A stretch of 53,749 nucleotides of DNA from Lachnospiraceae bacterium (GTDB taxonomy: Bacteria; Bacillota; Clostridia; Lachnospirales; Lachnospiraceae): the NCBI GenBank assembly GCA_014804365.1, contig JAAUZX010000011.1, positions 91,800 to 145,548 on the forward strand. The letters run 5' to 3'. The number at the start of each line of letters is the position of its first letter. Positions within the stretch are counted from its first letter, which is position 1. A model generated the notes under the pieces. That model did no database searches. It saw only the letters and a program-made list of their open reading frames with translations, and was not told the origin of the DNA. This document shows, in pieces, positions 35,076 to 44,300 of this stretch. Position numbers and translations under genes: made by a program.

Positions 35076-35796
35076 GTATCAATTCACTCATCAAATTCTT
35101 TTTGTAACCACCGCCTAACGGCAGTGATGCGCCAACATGTTTCATCTGTAAAAATCCACTTGTCAAATCAATGTTTTGTATATAATTGATATTAACGATG
35201 GTGCTTCTGTTGCACTGGATAAAATACGACTTGTCCAATTTCAACAATATCGTTTTTAACGGCTGATACGCAAACTTATGAGTGCCATCGGTTGAGCACA
35301 CTTCTATCATCGGTTTTCTGAAAACAATATAAACGATTTCATCTATACGCAGCGGAAAAATAAGCCCGGATTTGCGGAAGATTATGTGTCTGGTTTTTCC
35401 ATTCGCCTTTTCTATCCCCAACGCTTCTTTTATCTTGCTCATGAGTTTTTCACTGTCATAAGGTTTTTCTATGTATTGATAACAATGCAATTCACTGTAT
35501 GCATATAGTTTAGGATCTTCCAGTGCCGTAATAAAAATAATCGGAGTAGATCTGTACCTGTCAAGTTCTCTTATATGCTCCGCAAAGTCAATTCCCGATG
35601 CATCATCTCTTACAGATGTATCAAGAATTACATCCAGAATAAATAAACTTATTGTATACTGCATGGCATATTTGTACGCTATATCAACATGATCCGCCTC
35701 AAATATAACCAGATCATCATCAATCGCATTTAGTAATGCAACGAGCATCTTTCTTGACTTCTCATTATCTTCAACCAATAATATATTTCTTTTCAC
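35068..35796 (-). CDS. agrA: AgrA-type LytTR response regulator
   Basis: A 242-residue regulator. The receiver domain (1-125) has phospho-acceptor Asp55 in LFILDVILD and the acidic pair at VEDN. The LytTR DNA-binding domain (about 138-240) includes YIVFRKPMIEV, FIQCNRSTIVNINYIQ and the final LPLGGGYKKNL. Start is GTG 35796, with AAAGGAA 9 bases before it. It lies upstream of agrC, overlapping by 8 bases. Such regulators bind two 9-bp repeats about 21 bp apart and activate agr and target promoters; the divergent esaA/agrB region is the obvious candidate target. Confidence 0.88.
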   Translation of the reverse strand: MKRNILLVEDNEKSRKMLVALLNAIDDDLVIFEADHVDIAYKYAMQYTISLFILDVILDTSVRDDASGIDFAEHIRELDRYRSTPIIFITALEDPKLYAYSELHCYQYIEKPYDSEKLMSKIKEALGIEKANGKTRHIIFRKSGLIFPLRIDEIVYIVFRKPMIEVCSTDGTHKFAYQPLKTILLKLDKSYFIQCNRSTIVNINYIQNIDLTSGFLQMKHVGASLPLGGGYKKNLMSELIHD

Positions 35797-35828
35797 TTAC
35801 ACTGTTCCTTTATACTTTTTGCCGTTAC

Positions 35829-35866
35829 GTTATCTATATTTTATTGAAAATTAACTATGATTGCAA
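35829..35866 (-). promoter_or_regulatory. agrA promoter with 21-bp spaced repeats
   Basis: On the minus strand TTGCAA (35866-35861), a 17-base spacer and TAAAAT (35843-35838). Overlapping it, ATAGTTAAT (35858-35850) and ATAGATAAC (35837-35829) are 21 bp apart and resemble LytTR half-sites. Because they cover the spacer and start point, binding there would more likely repress than activate. Confidence 0.45.
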
Positions 35867-35871
35867 TAACA

Positions 35872-37206
35872 TTATGTTATATTTTTACTTTTATTCTCCA
35901 CAACATACCTCTCATAATACCCATAATCCTCCACCCTGCAATTCACCCGCAGCCGCACTCCGTTTTCCAGATACTCCGTCTCATACACCACCGCATACTC
36001 ATTGAGATAAGATACCGCCCTGCCGTCCGTGTAAGGAATACACAGGGTGCACTCTCTGTAACCGCCGGACAGCTTCTTCTCGATCAGGCGAATCAACTCT
36101 TCCATACCGATCCGGTTCTTCGCTGATAGATAGATGCTGTTCTCCGACATAATGGGAAGCTGCGACTTCAACTGCTCCGGCTCAATGCCCGCCAGCCCCG
36201 GTATGTCGTCGGGCATAACAAGATCACTCTTATTGTATACATAGAGCATGGGAATGCCGTCTGCACCGAGTTCCTTCAATGTCTGGTTCGTAACCGCGAT
36301 CTGCTCTCTATAGTGCGGATCACTGTAATCTACCACCTGCAGAAGAATATCCGCTTCTCTTGCTTCCTCCAGCGTAGAGTGAAAAGCCTCCACCAGATGG
36401 TGCGGCAGCTTATGAATAAATCCTACCGTATCCGACAGCAGAAATGCATGATGGTTCCCAGGCTCGATCTTGCGCACCGTAGTATCCAGCGTGGCGAAAA
36501 GCATGTCTTTCTCCATCACCTTCTTCTCTTCTATGTCGATCTCTTCGCTTCCGTATAAGTCCAGCATTGCATTCATCAAAGTGGATTTACCGGCGTTGGT
36601 ATATCCAACCAATGCAACTCTGGGCATACCCGATCCTGCACGGCGCTTGCGCTGTGTCATACGCTCCCCGCTTACGTCCTTCAATTCTCTGCGCAGTTCC
36701 GTTAAACGGCGTTCCAACACACGCCTGTCCAGTTCCAGCTTCTTCTCCCCGGCCCCCTTATTGCTCAAGGCTCCACTGCCGCCGCCCTGTCTGCTCAGTG
36801 CCGCATGAAGCCCTACCAGCCTGGGCAGCATATACTGTAGCCTTGCCACCTCTACCTGCAATTTCGCCTCCCTCGACCTTGCCCGGCTCGCGAAGATGTC
36901 AAGAATCAATGTACTTCTGTCCAGAACCGGTTTATCCAGACGCTCCTGCAGATTTCGCAGCTGCATCGGCGAAAGAGAATTGTCGAATATTATGACATCT
37001 GCGTCACATTCTAGCGCCAGTTCCTTCACTTCCTCCACTTTACCTGTACCGATATAAAATGCCTTGTGCACTTCCGGAAGGGTCTGCTCCGCCACGTCCA
37101 CCACTTCCATATCGCAGGCCTGTGCCAGTGCTCCCAGTTCTTCTAAGGAGAGCAGATAATCCTCTCCGTCGTTTAAGTTTACTCCTACTAAAAATGCTTT
37201 TTCCAT
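35872..37206 (-). CDS. hflX: GTPase HflX
   Basis: A 444-residue ribosome-associated GTPase that splits stalled 70S ribosomes. It has the HflX N-terminal domain (EVHKAFYIGTGKVEEVKELA; DNSLSPMQLRNLQERLDKPVLDR), a Gly-rich linker (RQGGGSGALSNKGAGEKKLE), G1 ALVGYTNAGKSTL (about residue 200), G3 LSDTVGFI and G4 YVYNKSDL. HflX is often induced by or helps resist macrolides and lincosamides; the neighbour on the same strand is an Erm-type gene. Its 3' end overlaps a short palindrome in front of agrA. The ribosome site is AAAGGAA. Confidence 0.94.
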   Translation of the reverse strand: MEKAFLVGVNLNDGEDYLLSLEELGALAQACDMEVVDVAEQTLPEVHKAFYIGTGKVEEVKELALECDADVIIFDNSLSPMQLRNLQERLDKPVLDRSTLILDIFASRARSREAKLQVEVARLQYMLPRLVGLHAALSRQGGGSGALSNKGAGEKKLELDRRVLERRLTELRRELKDVSGERMTQRKRRAGSGMPRVALVGYTNAGKSTLMNAMLDLYGSEEIDIEEKKVMEKDMLFATLDTTVRKIEPGNHHAFLLSDTVGFIHKLPHHLVEAFHSTLEEAREADILLQVVDYSDPHYREQIAVTNQTLKELGADGIPMLYVYNKSDLVMPDDIPGLAGIEPEQLKSQLPIMSENSIYLSAKNRIGMEELIRLIEKKLSGGYRECTLCIPYTDGRAVSYLNEYAVVYETEYLENGVRLRVNCRVEDYGYYERYVVENKSKNIT

Positions 37207-37380
37207 ATATTAAAAATTCCTTTCATTTTCCCATTACATGCCATATACTTTTCACACATCTTTCATCAATCAGATTCATATCTGCATAACTGACAAAACA
37301 ACCTAATGCCTATTCGTATTACCATTTTATCATACCCTCTTTTTCACAACAACTATCAACGCAATTATGTTCTTATTCAC

Positions 37381-38229
37381 CTATTTTCTATTCTTTCCCA
37401 TTTTCCAATAACATCGAAACAAGCAGAGCCACTGGATGTAAAGTGTGACCCCGTCCTCATGAGCGTGTGGCAGTCCTGCCTGTTTCAACGCCACCGCCAC
37501 CTGCTTTTTGGTAAGTGGTCCGCCCTTACCGCATATACCGTATTTCATCGACCGTTCAATGAATTTCTGAAATTCATAGTATTCGTCTCTGCCAAGATCC
37601 GGCGTCGCCTTTCTCGTAAAATGCACCAGAACAGAATCTACTCCCGGCATCGGATGAAAATCTTCTCTGCGGAAATAGTACATGATCTTCATATCCCAAC
37701 CGACCTTAAGTAACAGAGATTTCTTTGTCTCTTTCGGAATTCCCATAAACCGTTTCGCCGCCCCTTTCTCCATAACCAACCAGATGTCCGTAGGCGGATT
37801 TGGCGCCTGCGTCAGTTTCTCGATAATCTGTGTCGTAATGAAATAAGGTATATTAGCGAAAACCTTGTAATCTCCACTTAACGGCAGATCATATTTCAGA
37901 AAATCTCCGTATATCAATTTTAAGTTAGAATACTGTGCAAGCCGTTTACCCGCGCTCTCATACAGTTTCCGGTCAATCTCCACCGAACAGACCGTACCGG
38001 CTTTCCGGCACAGAACCTCTGTCAAATGTCCCTTACCGGTTCCGATCTCAAGAACCGTATCATTTACACAAAAGTCTGCGAGTTTTATGATCCTGTGGAT
38101 CAGTTTCCCGTTCGTAATGAAATTCTGCGAATCCGATAAATTTTGTTGCGGGATATTTGTTGCAAATAAAGTTGTTTGGGATATATTCTTTACATTATTA
38201 TATTTCCGGTGTCTCCTGCCTTTTTGCAT
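37381..38229 (-). CDS. Erm-type 23S rRNA (adenine-N6) methyltransferase
   Basis: A 282-residue SAM-dependent rRNA methyltransferase. An N-terminal basic stretch is followed by SDSQNFITNGKLIHRII, motif I LEIGTGKGHLTEVL (63-68) and motif IV NIPYFITTQII (126-129, NIPY), then EKGAAKRFMG and PMPGVDSVLVHFTRK. Erm enzymes dimethylate A2058 and give macrolide-lincosamide-streptogramin B resistance. The NIPY and GTGKGHLT motifs favour Erm over the related KsgA (NLPYYITTP). The start is ATG 38229 with AAGGAGGCACGTT; the frame is open for 66 codons upstream, but that runs through the attenuator. An attenuation leader upstream supports an inducible resistance gene. The exact Erm class was not recognised. 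Confidence 0.87.
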   Translation of the reverse strand: MQKGRRHRKYNNVKNISQTTLFATNIPQQNLSDSQNFITNGKLIHRIIKLADFCVNDTVLEIGTGKGHLTEVLCRKAGTVCSVEIDRKLYESAGKRLAQYSNLKLIYGDFLKYDLPLSGDYKVFANIPYFITTQIIEKLTQAPNPPTDIWLVMEKGAAKRFMGIPKETKKSLLLKVGWDMKIMYYFRREDFHPMPGVDSVLVHFTRKATPDLGRDEYYEFQKFIERSMKYGICGKGGPLTKKQVAVALKQAGLPHAHEDGVTLYIQWLCLFRCYWKMGKNRK

Positions 38230-38300
38230 AACGTGCCTCCTTCTTATTGTGTACTCCACAATCCGGTCAATACCGAATCTTTCCTTGAAGAAAGGACAAT

Positions 38301-38340
38301 AAAAAAGCAGGCACAATTCCTGAAACAGAATTTTCCTGCT
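38301..38340 (-). terminator. Intrinsic terminator inside the erm leader (attenuator)
   Basis: On the minus strand AGCAGG (38340-38335) pairs with CCTGCT (38311-38306), with further AATTC/GAATT pairing inside, followed directly by six T. It is 72 bases before the erm ATG and after both leader peptides, so transcription would stop here unless leader structure changes. Confidence 0.8.
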
Positions 38341-38366
38341 AAAACGATGCAATAAGGCAAACAGCT

Positions 38367-38392
38367 CAGATCTGACACTTATGTCACATCTG
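38367..38392 (-). promoter_or_regulatory. Leader hairpin overlapping the stop of leader peptide 2
   Basis: CAGAT-g-TGACA pairs with TGTCA-g-ATCTG around a four-base loop on the minus strand. It contains the TAA of leader peptide 2 and precedes the attenuator, so a ribosome on that peptide would open it. Confidence 0.5.
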
Positions 38393-38438
38393 TCGGTTGG
38401 CATATGACAATTTTTATTCGCACGCAAAAAAATCCCAT
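38379..38438 (-). CDS. Leader peptide 2 of the erm attenuator
   Basis: A 19-residue peptide, MGFFCVRIKIVICQPTDVT, too short for ordinary gene finding. Arg7-Ile8-Lys9 is a +X+ motif, the type at which macrolide-bound ribosomes stall. Its ribosome binding site is weak, so translation is less certain than for leader 1. Bases 38420-38409 are complementary over 12 bp to bases of leader 1. Confidence 0.45.
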   Translation of the reverse strand: MGFFCVRIKIVICQPTDVT

Positions 38439-38464
38439 TTACATGAGACTATATATCTGCTTTT

Positions 38465-38512
38465 CTACTGCCCCTGTCTGCGGGTGCGAGCACAACGAAT
38501 AAAAATTCCCAC
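38465..38512 (-). CDS. Leader peptide 1 of the erm attenuator
   Basis: A 15-residue peptide, MGIFIRCARTRRQGQ, starting at GTG 38512 with AAAGGTGG 7-8 bases upstream. It opens with MGIF like the ErmC leader and contains Arg9-Thr10-Arg11, a +X+ macrolide-arrest motif. It lies about 45 bases after the promoter. Bases 38507-38496 (AATTTTTATTCG) can pair with leader 2, giving a structure that ribosome stalling would change. Confidence 0.6.
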   Translation of the reverse strand: MGIFIRCARTRRQGQ

Positions 38513-38556
38513 GCTAAAGCCACCTTTCTGCTTTGTATTCCTTTATGAATATGCTA

Positions 38557-38586
38557 ACTATAACACGAATGTTGGCGGATTGTCAA
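38557..38586 (-). promoter_or_regulatory. Promoter of the erm leader
   Basis: On the minus strand a perfect TTGACA (38586-38581), an 18-base spacer and TATAGT (38562-38557). This gives a leader transcript of over 300 bases before the erm ATG. Confidence 0.75.
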
Positions 38587-38597
38587 TTTTGAATTTT

Positions 38598-38633
38598 ACA
38601 TAATCAGGAACAGGAACATAATCAGGAACAGGA
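38598..38633. repeat. 18-bp tandem duplication upstream of the erm promoter
   Basis: ACATAATCAGGAACAGGA occurs twice without a gap (38598-38615, 38616-38633), 11 bases upstream of the erm -35 box and near the glgP terminator. It could be a regulator site or a simple slippage duplication. Confidence 0.8.
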
Positions 38634-38652
38634 GTCACCATATTTCTCGCCG

Positions 38653-38683
38653 AAAAAAGACTGCCGCCCCAAAGGACGGCAGT
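38653..38683 (-). terminator. Intrinsic terminator of glgP
   Basis: ACTGCCG (38660-38666) and CGGCAGT (38677-38683) form the stem, extended by G/C pairs inside. On the minus strand it is followed by CTTTTTT. It lies 18-48 bases after the glgP stop. Confidence 0.85.
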
Positions 38684-38700
38684 TCTCATTATACTGTCAA

Positions 38701-41208
38701 CTATTTCTTTATGGATTTCTTATCGGTCACAACCGGCTCTTTCGGAAGCACTACCTTATCCAGCTTCCAGATATCATCCACATACTCCTGAATGGTTCTG
38801 TCGGATGTGAACTTACCGGAGCATGCCACATTTAAGATCGCGCTCTTCGCCCAGCCGCTCTCGTTCCTGTATGCCGCTTCCACCTTCTTCTGTGCTTCGG
38901 CATATGCCTTGAAATCCTTCAGGATAAAGTAGGTATCCGCCTTAGCGGTACTCTGTGTGTTCAACAGAGAATTGTACAGCGGTCTGAACAGATCCGGATC
39001 GTTGGGTGCATAAGTACCGTTGATCAACTGCATCAGGACTTTACGCACGTCAGGATCATTGTTGAAGATCTCTGTGGGATGATAGCCGCCGTAGTTCTCA
39101 TAACGGATAACTTCGTCGGAACTTAAGCCGAAGATAAATGCATTCTCCTCTCCGACTTCCTCCACGATCTCCACATTGGCACCGTCCATAGTTCCGATGG
39201 TCAATGCACCATTTAACATGAACTTCATGTTACCTGTACCGGAAGCCTCCTTACTTGCAGTGGAAATCTGCTCGGATACATCAGCCGCCGCGAAGATGAT
39301 CTCCGCATTGGATACTCTGTAGTTCTCAATAAAGACAACTTTGATCTTGCCGTTAATCGCCGGATCATTATTTACCACATCGGCTACGGAATTGATCAGC
39401 TTGATGGTCAGCTTCGCATTGCGGTAACCTGCTGCCGCTTTCGCTCCGAAGATAAAGGTTCTCGGATAGAATTCCATATCCGGATGCTCTTTCAACTCAT
39501 TGTACAGATACATCACATGCAGGATATTCAGAAGCTGACGCTTATACTCATGCAGTCTCTTTACCTGTACATCGAAGATGGAGCGAGGGTCAACCTCCAC
39601 ACCGTTATGTTCAAAAATATATTCCGCGAGACGAACCTTGTTCTGATGTTTAATATTCATGAACTCCTGCTGTGCCTTCTCATCGTCCGCGTATATCTTC
39701 AGTCTGCCGATCTGCGGGAGGTCGGTGATCCAGTCATTACCCACATGTGCCGTAACCCAGTCAGCCAGAAGCGGATTCGCATGTAACAGGAAACGTCTCT
39801 GTGTGATACCGTTGGTCTTGTTATTGAACTTCTCCGGCATCATCTCATAGAAGTCTTTTAATTCCTGATTCTTCAAGATCTCCGTATGCAGTCTTGCCAC
39901 ACCATTGACAGAGTAACCTGCCGCAATGGCAAGGTGTGCCATCTTCACCTGTCCATCATAAATAATCGCCATCTTGCGCACTTTATCATGGTTGCCCGGA
40001 TATTTCTGCTCAATCTGTGCCACAAATCTGCGGTTGATCTCCTCCACGATCTGGTAAACACGGGGCAGTAATCTGGAGAAAAGCTCAATAGGCCATTTTT
40101 CAAGCGCTTCTGACATAATCGTATGATTGGTATATGCACAGGTCTTAGTCGTTACTTCCCATGCCTCATCCCATGTCAGATAGTGCTCATCCATAAGGAT
40201 ACGCATCAGTTCCGCGATCGCAACCGTAGGGTGGGTATCATTCAACTGGAACGTAACCTTCTCATAGAACTTTCTGATATCTTCATGCTTCCTCATATAT
40301 TTCGCTACGGCTTCCTGTACGGATGCAGAGATGAAGAAGTACTGCTGTTTTAAGCGCAGCTCTTTGCCGGCATAATGGTTATCGTTAGGATATAACACCT
40401 CCACGATATTTCTCGCCAGATTCTCCTGTTCTACGGCTCTCTGGTAATCTCCTTTATCAAAAGAATCCAGCTGGAAACACTCTACAGGCTCTGCATCCCA
40501 GATACGAAGCGTATTAACGATACCGTTACCGTAGCCTACTACGGGCAGATCATAAGGAATGGCACGTACTACCTGATAGCCTTCCTGTCTGAAATTACTT
40601 CTGCCGTTCTCGTCCACATAGACGTTCACATATCCGCCGAATTTTACTTCCTTAGCATATTCCGGTCTTCTCAGTTCAAAAGGATTACCGTCCTTAAGCC
40701 AGTTATCCGGCGCTTCTATCTGATAACCGTCCCGGATCTCCTGCTTAAACATACCGTAACGATAACGGATACCGCAGCCGTAAGCCGCATATCCCAAAGT
40801 TGCCAGAGAGTCTAAGAAGCAGGCAGCAAGACGTCCTAAACCGCCGTTTCCGAGCGCTGCGTCGGGTTCCTGATCTTCCACCACGTTAATATCGATGCCC
40901 AGCTCCTCAAGCGCCTCTTCTACAGCCTTATACGCCTGCAGGTTGATAATATTATTGCCGAGGGCACGCCCCATCAGGAACTCCATGGATAAGTAGTATA
41001 CCATCTTAGGATCCTGCTTGTCGTATTCCTTCTGTGTCGTCAGCCACTGATCCACGACTGCATCCTTAATCGCATAGGATACCGCCTGGAAAATCTGCTG
41101 ATCTGTTGCTTCCTCAAGTGTCTTTCTGTAAAGCGTCCTGATATTATACAGAACACTCCTCTTAAAAAGCTCTGTATCAAAGGTTGTTGTTACAGCTTTC
41201 TTTGCCAT
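38701..41208 (-). CDS. glgP: Glycogen phosphorylase
   Basis: An 835-residue PLP-dependent alpha-glucan phosphorylase (GT35) that releases glucose-1-phosphate from glycogen. Signatures are YLSMEFLMGRALGNN near residue 65, LGNGGLGRLAACFLDS, and the PLP site EASGTGNMKFMLNGALTIGT (about 655). Start is ATG 41208 (MAKKAVTTTF) with GAGGAGGCATACAA; the upstream extension lacks support. Length is typical. It is flanked by its own promoter and terminator, so it is monocistronic. Confidence 0.94.
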   Translation of the reverse strand: MAKKAVTTTFDTELFKRSVLYNIRTLYRKTLEEATDQQIFQAVSYAIKDAVVDQWLTTQKEYDKQDPKMVYYLSMEFLMGRALGNNIINLQAYKAVEEALEELGIDINVVEDQEPDAALGNGGLGRLAACFLDSLATLGYAAYGCGIRYRYGMFKQEIRDGYQIEAPDNWLKDGNPFELRRPEYAKEVKFGGYVNVYVDENGRSNFRQEGYQVVRAIPYDLPVVGYGNGIVNTLRIWDAEPVECFQLDSFDKGDYQRAVEQENLARNIVEVLYPNDNHYAGKELRLKQQYFFISASVQEAVAKYMRKHEDIRKFYEKVTFQLNDTHPTVAIAELMRILMDEHYLTWDEAWEVTTKTCAYTNHTIMSEALEKWPIELFSRLLPRVYQIVEEINRRFVAQIEQKYPGNHDKVRKMAIIYDGQVKMAHLAIAAGYSVNGVARLHTEILKNQELKDFYEMMPEKFNNKTNGITQRRFLLHANPLLADWVTAHVGNDWITDLPQIGRLKIYADDEKAQQEFMNIKHQNKVRLAEYIFEHNGVEVDPRSIFDVQVKRLHEYKRQLLNILHVMYLYNELKEHPDMEFYPRTFIFGAKAAAGYRNAKLTIKLINSVADVVNNDPAINGKIKVVFIENYRVSNAEIIFAAADVSEQISTASKEASGTGNMKFMLNGALTIGTMDGANVEIVEEVGEENAFIFGLSSDEVIRYENYGGYHPTEIFNNDPDVRKVLMQLINGTYAPNDPDLFRPLYNSLLNTQSTAKADTYFILKDFKAYAEAQKKVEAAYRNESGWAKSAILNVACSGKFTSDRTIQEYVDDIWKLDKVVLPKEPVVTDKKSIKK

Positions 41209-41271
41209 TTGTATGCCTCCTCGTTTGCTCTTGGATCTGAAAAACAATGTCTATCTTAACTCCATTCTATT

Positions 41272-41300
41272 ATTATATCTTGTATTTTTGTTTTTGACTA
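41272..41300 (-). promoter_or_regulatory. Promoter of glgP
   Basis: On the minus strand TAGTCA (41300-41295), a 17-base spacer and a perfect TATAAT (41277-41272). The -35 box is weak. The glgP ATG is 63 bases downstream. Confidence 0.5.
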
Positions 41301-41347
41301 TACGCAATATGCTTAAATTGTCAGAAATATTAATGCAAAATATGCTT

Positions 41348-44300
41348 CTACACTTTCTCTACACCGATCGTAACCTTCTCCCCATTGACATTCCATTCTT
41401 TGGCAACTGCCAATGCTTCCTCGGTCACGATTGCTTCCGCCAGCACTTTACCGGAAATCGCCTCTGCATTCTTCTGCACGATCCCAGCCACCTTGTCATT
41501 GCCGTTGATAGAGACTTTGATGTGATCCATCACCTCAAAACCTGCATCCTTACGCATGGTCTGGATCTTACTGATCACCTCGTAGACAAAGCCTTCCTCG
41601 ATCAGCTCTTCGGACAGGTTCGTGTCAAGCACAACGGTAACGCTGTTATCAGCCTCGGACACATAGCCGTCCTTCTGAGCTGTCTCGATGAGCAGATCTT
41701 CCTCCGCCAGCACAATCTCCACACCGTCCACATCAAATTTCAGTGCGCCCTGCGCCTTAAGCTCATCCATCGCCTTGGTGCCGTCCACTTCGCTCAAATA
41801 TGCTCTGATGCCGTTAAGCTGTTTGCCGTATTTAGGTCCTACGGTCTTAAGCTGCGGTTTGAAGCTGTAGCTTGTGAAAGCAGACACGTCATCGCTGAAC
41901 TCAATTTTCTTCACATTCAACTCATCCTTGATGATGTCCTGATAAAATTCACCGAGCGTATGCTCCGCCTTGACAAACATGGTGCCGATGGGCTGACGGT
42001 TCTTGATATTTGCCGTATTACGCGCCGCACGTCCCATGACAACAATCTTAAGCACCTCTTCCATGTCATCCTCAAGCTGCTTGTCGATCATCTTTTCATC
42101 CGAGACAGGGAAGTCGCACAGATGGATACTTTCCGGCGCGCTCTCATCAACGCTCCGCACAAGGTTCAGATAAATCTCCTCTGTCATAAACGGAATCATC
42201 GGTGCGGCACATTTGCAGATCGTAACTAACGCCGTATACAATGTCATGTAAGCATTGATCTTATCCTGCTCCATGCCTTTCGCCCAGAAACGTTCACGGC
42301 TTCTTCTCACATACCAGTTACTCATCTCGTCTACGAACTCGTCCAAGGCACGTGCCGCCTCCGGAATCCGGTAATTGTCCAGATTGGTGTCCACTTCACC
42401 TATGACTGTATTGAGTTTGGATAACAGCCACTTATCCATAACCGGAAGTTTATCATACTCTAAGCTGTACTTAGTCGCATCGAAATTGTCAATATTCGCA
42501 TACAGCACGAAAAATGCGTACGTGTTCCACAACGTACCCAGGAACTTACGCTGTCCCTCCTGTACTGCCTTCCCGTGGAAACGGTTCGGAAGCCAGGGCG
42601 CGGAATTGATATAGAAATACCAGCGGATCGCGTCTGCGCCGTAAGTTTCAAGCGCCTCGAAGGGATCTACCGCATTGCCCTTGGATTTGCTCATCTTCTG
42701 CCCGTTCTCGTCCTGCACATGCCCCATAACGATGACATTTTCAAAAGGCGCACAGTTGAACAGCAGTGTAGATTCCGCCATCAGTGAATAGAACCATCCG
42801 CGGGTCTGATCCACAGCCTCAGAGATGAACTGCGCCGGGAACTGTTGCTCAAATAACTCTTTATTCTCAAAAGGATAATGGTGCTGTGCAAAAGGCATGG
42901 CACCGGAATCGAACCAGCAGTCGATCACCTCCGGCACACGCTTCATGGTCTTGCCGCAGTCCGGACAGGTGATTGTGATCTCATCAATATAAGGTCTGTG
43001 CAGTTCTACCGTCTGCGCCGCCGGATTGCCGGACATCTTCTCCAATTCCTCACGGGAACCAATGGACTCCATGTGGCCGCACTCTTCACATTCCCACACA
43101 TTTAAGGGCGTACCCCAGTAACGGTTACGGGAAATACCCCAGTCCTGAATATTCTCAAGCCAGTTGCCGAAACGTCCCTCACCGATAGACTTCGGAATCC
43201 AGTTGACTGTCTTATTGTTGCGCACCAGATCGTCTCTTACCGCCGTCATCTTGATAAACCACGATTCACGGGCATAATAGATCAGCGGCGTGTCGCATCG
43301 CCAGCAGAACGGATAGTCATGCTCGAACTTCGGCGCGTCAAACAGCTTACCCTCTTTATCTAAATCTTTTAAGATCTCCGGATCGGCTTTCTTTACGAAC
43401 AATCCCGCGTAGGGTGTCTCCTGTGTCATCTCGCCCTTGCCGTCTACGAACTGAACGAAAGGCAGGTCATACTTGCGTCCTACCTGCGCATCGTCCTCAC
43501 CGAAAGCAGGCGCGATATGAACGATACCTGTACCGTCCGTCATCGTAACATAGTTATCACATGTCACGAAATGCGCTTTCTTCTTCTGTTTCGCCGCCGA
43601 CTCGCCTGCACAGGCAAAAAGAGGCTCGTACTCTTTATACTCCAAATCCGTTCCTACATAAGTCTCCAGAACTTCATAGGCAGGCTTGCCTTCTTCAGCT
43701 AATTTTCCTAATACATTGTCTAAAAGCGCCTGCGCCATATAGTAAGTGCAGCCGTCCGCCGCTTTTACTTTGACATAAGTCTCATTCGGGTTCACACAGA
43801 GCGCCACATTGGAAGGAAGCGTCCACGGTGTGGTCGTCCATGCGAGGAAGTAAGCGTCCTCTCCTACCACCTTGAAGCGCACCACTGCGGAACGCTCTTT
43901 CACAGCTTTATACCCCTGCGCCACCTCGTGAGAAGAGAGCGGGGTGCCGCAACGCGGGCAGTAGGGTACGATCTTAAAGCCCTTATACAATAAGCCTTTG
44001 TCCCAGATCTGCTTCAGTGCCCACCATTCGGACTCAATGAAATCGTCATGGTACGTTACATACGGATCATCCATATCCGCCCAGAAACCGACCGTATCGG
44101 AGAAATCCTCCCACATGCCCTTATACTTCCAGACAGATTCCTTACATTTGCTGATAAAAGGGTCTAACCCGTACTCTTCGATCTGCTCCTTGCCGTCCAG
44201 ACCAAGGAGTCTCTCCACTTCCAGTTCTACCGGCAGTCCGTGGGTATCCCATCCCGCTTTACGGGGAACCATACATCCCTTCATGGTGCGGTATCTGGGA

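Noticed and set aside
37381..38229. KsgA (16S dimethyladenosine transferase) as identity
   Set aside because: The NIPY motif and the attenuation leader fit Erm; KsgA normally has NLPYYITTP and no drug leader.
38230..38427. 66-residue N-terminal extension of the Erm-type protein
   Set aside because: The frame runs through the attenuator terminator; AAGGAGG before ATG 38229 marks the true start.
41213..42229. 338-codon open frame on the plus strand
   Set aside because: Lies wholly opposite ileS and its composition mirrors the synthetase codons; no ribosome site and no family.
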